DNA of 64,000 nt, from positions 20,710,822 through 20,774,821 of the forward strand of contig NC_058055.1 in NCBI RefSeq assembly GCF_020085105.1. Direction: 5' to 3'. Both the position numbers and the translations under genes were made by a program. This document shows, piece after piece, positions 60,901 to 64,000 of the stretch; the stretch's first letter is position 1; every line of letters starts with the position of its first letter. The notes under the pieces were generated by a model, which searched no databases, was not told the DNA's origin, and saw nothing but the letters and a program-made list of their open reading frames with translations. This DNA is from Siniperca chuatsi. Its lineage: Eukaryota > Chordata > Actinopteri > Centrarchiformes > Sinipercidae.

Positions 60901-63721
60901 TGCCTTTCAGCTTTAAGGCTGTTTAAAGGTGTTCAAGTTTATATTGGATGAACATTGTAGGAATCATAACCCTTTTTACACATAGCCCCCTAATTTTGTT
61001 ACAGTGCAGTGGGACAGTGATATAGCACTGGGTGATACATTTAAAATCATCAGAACTATTAATAAGGATTTTTTCTTATATTAATAGATATTGTAACATG
61101 GCAAATATATGCAAAATCACATAAAATAATCAAAATAATGCTACTGCTAATGTTACTAAGTAATCTACCAGGAATGTGCGTTTGCATGTATGTGATTGGC
61201 CACCGTAGTGCCTTGCTGAATGACATTGCATTGCAGCAAAAGGTGAGCCTGGTTCAACTTTTTTGCCAGAGGCCCCTGCGCTGGCACCCCTGCTGCGTCA
61301 ACGGACTGTCTCCATTGAAATGAAACAGAGGGCTGCGTTTTTCACACAGGGCTACTGTCGGTCTCTTAGTATGGTTTATAATTACAGTATGCTCTGAATT
61401 ATTAACTTGGACAACAATAATTTGAAGAACGATTACATGATTACATCGTCACAAAAGTTGATAAACAGTAGTTTTTGAATGATCTACAATTCCTACCATC
61501 CTCACCTAATCTGGATTCTAACACCCTCAAATTAAAGCTGCAAGTCTGCTCTTTAACCTCATAATCATTGATTTATTTCAGTATTGAATGAGCTAATACA
61601 AAAAGTGTTTCCCTGTCCAAATACATTACGAGACTCCACAATATTTTCAAGGCATTTGACACAAAATGGAAATAAGGTAAAGACAGATTTCTTTATAAAA
61701 GCTAAACTATGTAGGGGAGGAATGGTAATGGACAGGGTCATCTGTTGTATGTCTTGTATTTTCTAATATATTATATTCACATTAATTTAGATGTGTTCAG
61801 TTGGTAACAAACTTGCAGTTCTGCTGTATGTACAAGAGACACATGCATTTATGCACATATACACACTTTTTCTCATACACTTTCTTTCTTTGCTTGTACT
61901 TACGACTTAGGTCAGGCAGGAGAAGTGCTGACTCAGGGCCTATTGTTTTCGCTTGTTAGTCATCTCCCTTCTTTATTCTCCTTTTAGCCTGCAGAGTCGA
62001 CATCTCTGCCTCAGTGAAGGATTAGCTTCTCTTTCTAGTCGTGCCGGATGTATTTTCAGTAACGTAATTATTTCTCTCGCTTTCTCTGACCCCCTCGATC
62101 CTTCACATCTGTATTCTCCTCACAATATGACTCTCCCGCTGTCTGTCATCCCCCCTGCAGGAACGTTTAAGCTGCTGATAGAGTTTTCAGAGGAGTACCC
62201 AAACAAGCCTCCTACAGTTCGGTTTGTCTCCAGAATGTTTCACCCAAATGGTAAGCGGTACAGCTGCCCTAACACACTCTCTATTTATTATATATATTAT
62301 TTATTTGATTCAGACCATGTATTTGAAAATAGAAATAAATGTCTGCCCTCACTTAAATTCATAACCAACATCTACAGTTTACATTTATTGGTGTAGAAAG
62401 TACAACATTTTTGGACTTTAGATGTAGCCAGGTTTGTGCTTCCATTATCCCAAGGCTCCAAGTTTTCCTCCTTTCCTCCTCATTCAGCAGTTTCCTTCCA
62501 TTCATCTCCTTTCCCAGTCTATAAGTGAAATTAATTTAGTAGGTTAAATCAGTGAGGCTGGCAGTAAACTCTATATGAAGTAGATTTGTGTGTTGGTACA
62601 GCCAACATGATGGGTTTGCAACCAGAGAGTGTTCCATTTGGTTTTGATTGTAGATTTGATTTCTATAGGTTCTTTGGGCTGCATGTTTTATCGTTTCATT
62701 TTGTGTGTTGTATTTGCTGATTCCACCAGATCATAAGCTCCTGGGGACTTGGGGCAGTGTTTTTTCCACAGTGCTGTAGTCAACTGCAATGTGAGAACAC
62801 GGCAAATTCGTGTATCATTTGGAGTATACTGTTAGATTAAGCAAGTGTAACTGTCTCCTAGATTCATCTTCTTTTGTTTAAAAAGAACATTACATTGACA
62901 TACATTCAGTCTTTACTAAATGTAGTGAAATTTATCTTGGTGACACTGGTAGAGATACAACTGCTGTTGTGATGTTTGTGGTCTGAAGCTTGAATGTGTT
63001 GTCTCTCTGTTTACCAGTTTATGCAGATGGCAGTATATGTTTAGACATACTTCAGAACCGCTGGAGCCCCACATACGATGTGTCGTCCATACTCACCTCC
63101 ATCCAGGTTGGTTGGTTTGACTGCTTTTACACAAAGCACACTTACAGTGTTCACATGGGCGGTTTGGCATCCGTCACCATTCTCTTTTTTAGAAGATTTG
63201 TAATGTTTTAATTGCACTGCACTTTCTTCAATTCATCTATGAATGGCCTGATTGAAATACATGGGATTTTGTCTGTTATTTGATGCAACTCAAATTCTCA
63301 TGTGAACACACAAAAAATCCTTTCCAACAATTCACAGTAAATTCAAAACAAGTTAATGCTGCAAAACAACCTACATTTTATGTTCCCAAAGGAGGGAAAA
63401 ATGTGAAATAATATTCCTGAATAGTATATTCATAAAGCTATATGACCTACATTTCGTGGTATATACATTGCATTGCAAACAGGTACATTTCTCAATATTC
63501 CACCCCATTCAGAGAATTTGTCCTGGTTATTTAATGCTGATAAGACAGAGGACATGTGGATATTTTCATCACTTTTCTCCCATTTTCCGCAGTCATTGCT
63601 GGACGAGCCAAACCCCAACAGCCCGGCCAACAGTCAGGCCGCACAGCTCTATCAGGAAAACAAGAGGGAGTACGAGAAGAGGGTGACGGCCATTGTGGAG
63701 CAGAGCTGGGTGGACGTCTGA
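54931..63721 (+). CDS. ube2b: UBE2B (RAD6B), ubiquitin-conjugating enzyme E2
   Basis: E2 enzyme that with RAD18 or RNF20/40-type E3s ubiquitinates PCNA and histone H2B. Six exons on the plus strand (54931-54974, 59424-59504, 60354-60379, 62161-62250, 63018-63106, 63593-63721) give exactly 152 residues, the family length. N-terminus [20 protein letters not shown]; the catalytic cysteine is C88 in [20 protein letters not shown]; the HPN motif precedes it. EFSEEY and the syntenic position favour UBE2B over UBE2A (EFTEEY). Differences from my memory of human UBE2B include T22, L for Q at IMLWN, V44 in [10 protein letters not shown] (usually E), R for K in SRMFHPN, and a C-terminus WVDV instead of WNDS. 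Confidence 0.97.
55878..55904. repeat. (CA)n microsatellite
   Basis: About 13 CA units in UBE2B intron 1. Confidence 0.96.
56791..57125. repeat. MITE-like repeat, family 2
   Basis: Starts GGGCTGCAACTAACAATTAT with TTTCATTATCAATTAATCTG and ends GCTGATTAATTTTCTGCCGA, an imperfect inverted arrangement. The inner part includes CCACCAACAGTCCAAATCCC. Confidence 0.75.
57898..58349. repeat. MITE-like repeat, family 2, with terminal inverted repeats
   Basis: Left end GAGCTGCAGCTAATGATTAT pairs with right end ATAATCTTTAGTTGCAGCCC (imperfect). Many AATCGATTAATCAATAA-type blocks inside. Non-coding. Confidence 0.75.
59424..59504 (+). CDS. ube2b: UBE2B exon 2
   Basis: Completes Arg, then [26 protein letters not shown] plus two bases of Gly. 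Acceptor after a 350-base T/C-rich tract ending TTACCCAG; donor GG/GTGAGT. Confidence 0.97.
59505..60353 (+). other. UBE2B intron 2
   Basis: 0.85-kb intron; nothing recognised. Confidence 0.8.
60354..60379 (+). CDS. ube2b: UBE2B exon 3 (26-base microexon)
   Basis: Encodes the end of Gly, then PVGTPFED and the first base of the next Gly. Acceptor CCTTCTGCAG, donor G/GTAAGT. The 26-base length keeps phase only if included. GTG (Val44) stands where GAG (Glu) is expected. Confidence 0.95.
60380..62160 (+). other. UBE2B intron 3
   Basis: 1.8-kb intron holding the second copy (about 61190-61340) of the repeat seen at 19340-19470. Confidence 0.75.
62161..62250 (+). CDS. ube2b: UBE2B exon 4
   Basis: [20 protein letters not shown] then [10 protein letters not shown] plus one base; contains the HPN motif needed for E2 catalysis. 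Acceptor CCCCTGCAG, donor G/GTAAGC. Confidence 0.98.
62251..63017 (+). other. UBE2B intron 4
   Basis: 0.77-kb intron; nothing recognised. Confidence 0.8.
63018..63106 (+). CDS. ube2b: UBE2B exon 5 (catalytic cysteine)
   Basis: Completes Val, then [29 protein letters not shown], with active-site Cys88. Acceptor TTTACCAG; donor CAG/GTTGGT, weaker than usual at positions +3 and +4. Confidence 0.98.
63107..63592 (+). other. UBE2B intron 5
   Basis: 0.49-kb intron; nothing recognised. Confidence 0.8.
63593..63721 (+). CDS. ube2b: UBE2B exon 6 (last coding exon)
   Basis: [20 protein letters not shown] then [22 protein letters not shown] and TGA. Acceptor CATTTTCCGCAG. No yeast-like acidic tail, as expected for animals. 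Confidence 0.98.
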   Translation, partial: SLLDEPNPNSPANSQAAQLYQENKREYEKRVTAIVEQSWVDV

Positions 63722-64000
63722 GCTTCCCTCGCTCTCGGCTCCTTTCTCTCCATCACTCACTCTCTTTATCATCCCAGTACTCCAGTCTTTCATTTTTACC
63801 TCATCAAGAAAAAACAGCAACTATATCATAAGAACTCAAGTGCCACCCTGAGAAAAAAAAAAAAAAAGGAAGAGTCAAAAAAAGATCCAGAGAACAACCA
63901 AACCAGAATGGACATTAACTTGCTTGCCAATACATTAGAGGAAAACAAGGGAGGGGAAATCAATCTTATATTTGTGTTTCTTGTCCTTAATTTTACTTTT
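63722..64000 (+). other. ube2b: UBE2B 3' untranslated region, cut by window end
   Basis: Non-coding, pyrimidine-rich then A-rich sequence after the stop; no convincing poly(A) signal is visible before the window ends. Confidence 0.7.

Noticed and set aside
61953..62396. 147-codon ORF starting MLVISLL
   Set aside because: Its middle is UBE2B exon 4 ([13 protein letters not shown]) with intron on both sides; good splice sites and family length show only 62161-62250 is coding.

Overview
The window comes from a vertebrate nuclear genome, almost certainly a ray-finned (teleost) fish. Short exons are separated by AT-rich introns with GT-AG borders. CA/TG microsatellites and short palindromic transposons typical of teleosts are common. 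Four protein genes can be rebuilt exon by exon, in the order TCF7 (+), SKP1 (-), PPP2CA (-), UBE2B (+). This is the order of the human 5q31 block, except that no exon of CDKL3, which sits between PPP2CA and UBE2B in mammals, was recognised. Family identities and human comparisons are from memory; exon borders and reading phase were read directly and are mutually consistent.

Layout. 1-17235: the 3' part of TCF7, seven coding exons giving the last 330 residues (end of the central region, HMG box, basic tail, C-clamp, C-terminus) and a long 3' UTR; the 5' exons lie left of the window. 17380-24150: SKP1 on the minus strand, complete, 163 residues, convergent with TCF7, with a non-coding first exon. 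24150-26210: intergenic. 26210-37250: PPP2CA on the minus strand, complete, 309 residues, seven exons, with an 8.2-kb first intron. 37500-54760: a 17-kb gene-free interval that collects mobile DNA: palindromic MITE-like repeats, a LINE/SINE tail with perfect target-site duplication (TSD), a probable solo LTR holding a hAT-like insertion, two copies of a small palindromic element with 12-bp TSDs, a degraded R4/Dong-like LINE, and a 5'-truncated RTE-like LINE with an open reverse-transcriptase frame. 54931-64000: UBE2B on the plus strand, complete coding sequence of 152 residues in six exons, running into its 3' UTR at the window end.

The genes are conserved housekeeping or signalling factors: a Wnt-pathway transcription factor, the SCF ubiquitin-ligase adaptor, the PP2A catalytic subunit and the RAD6-type ubiquitin-conjugating enzyme. 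They do not form an operon-like system, and I found no convincing new multi-gene system. The observations most worth a second look are a (TG)25 tract forming the 3' splice site of the second HMG-box exon of TCF7, a CA repeat beside a SKP1 5' splice site, and the palindromic insertion element whose two copies carry different arm deletions.
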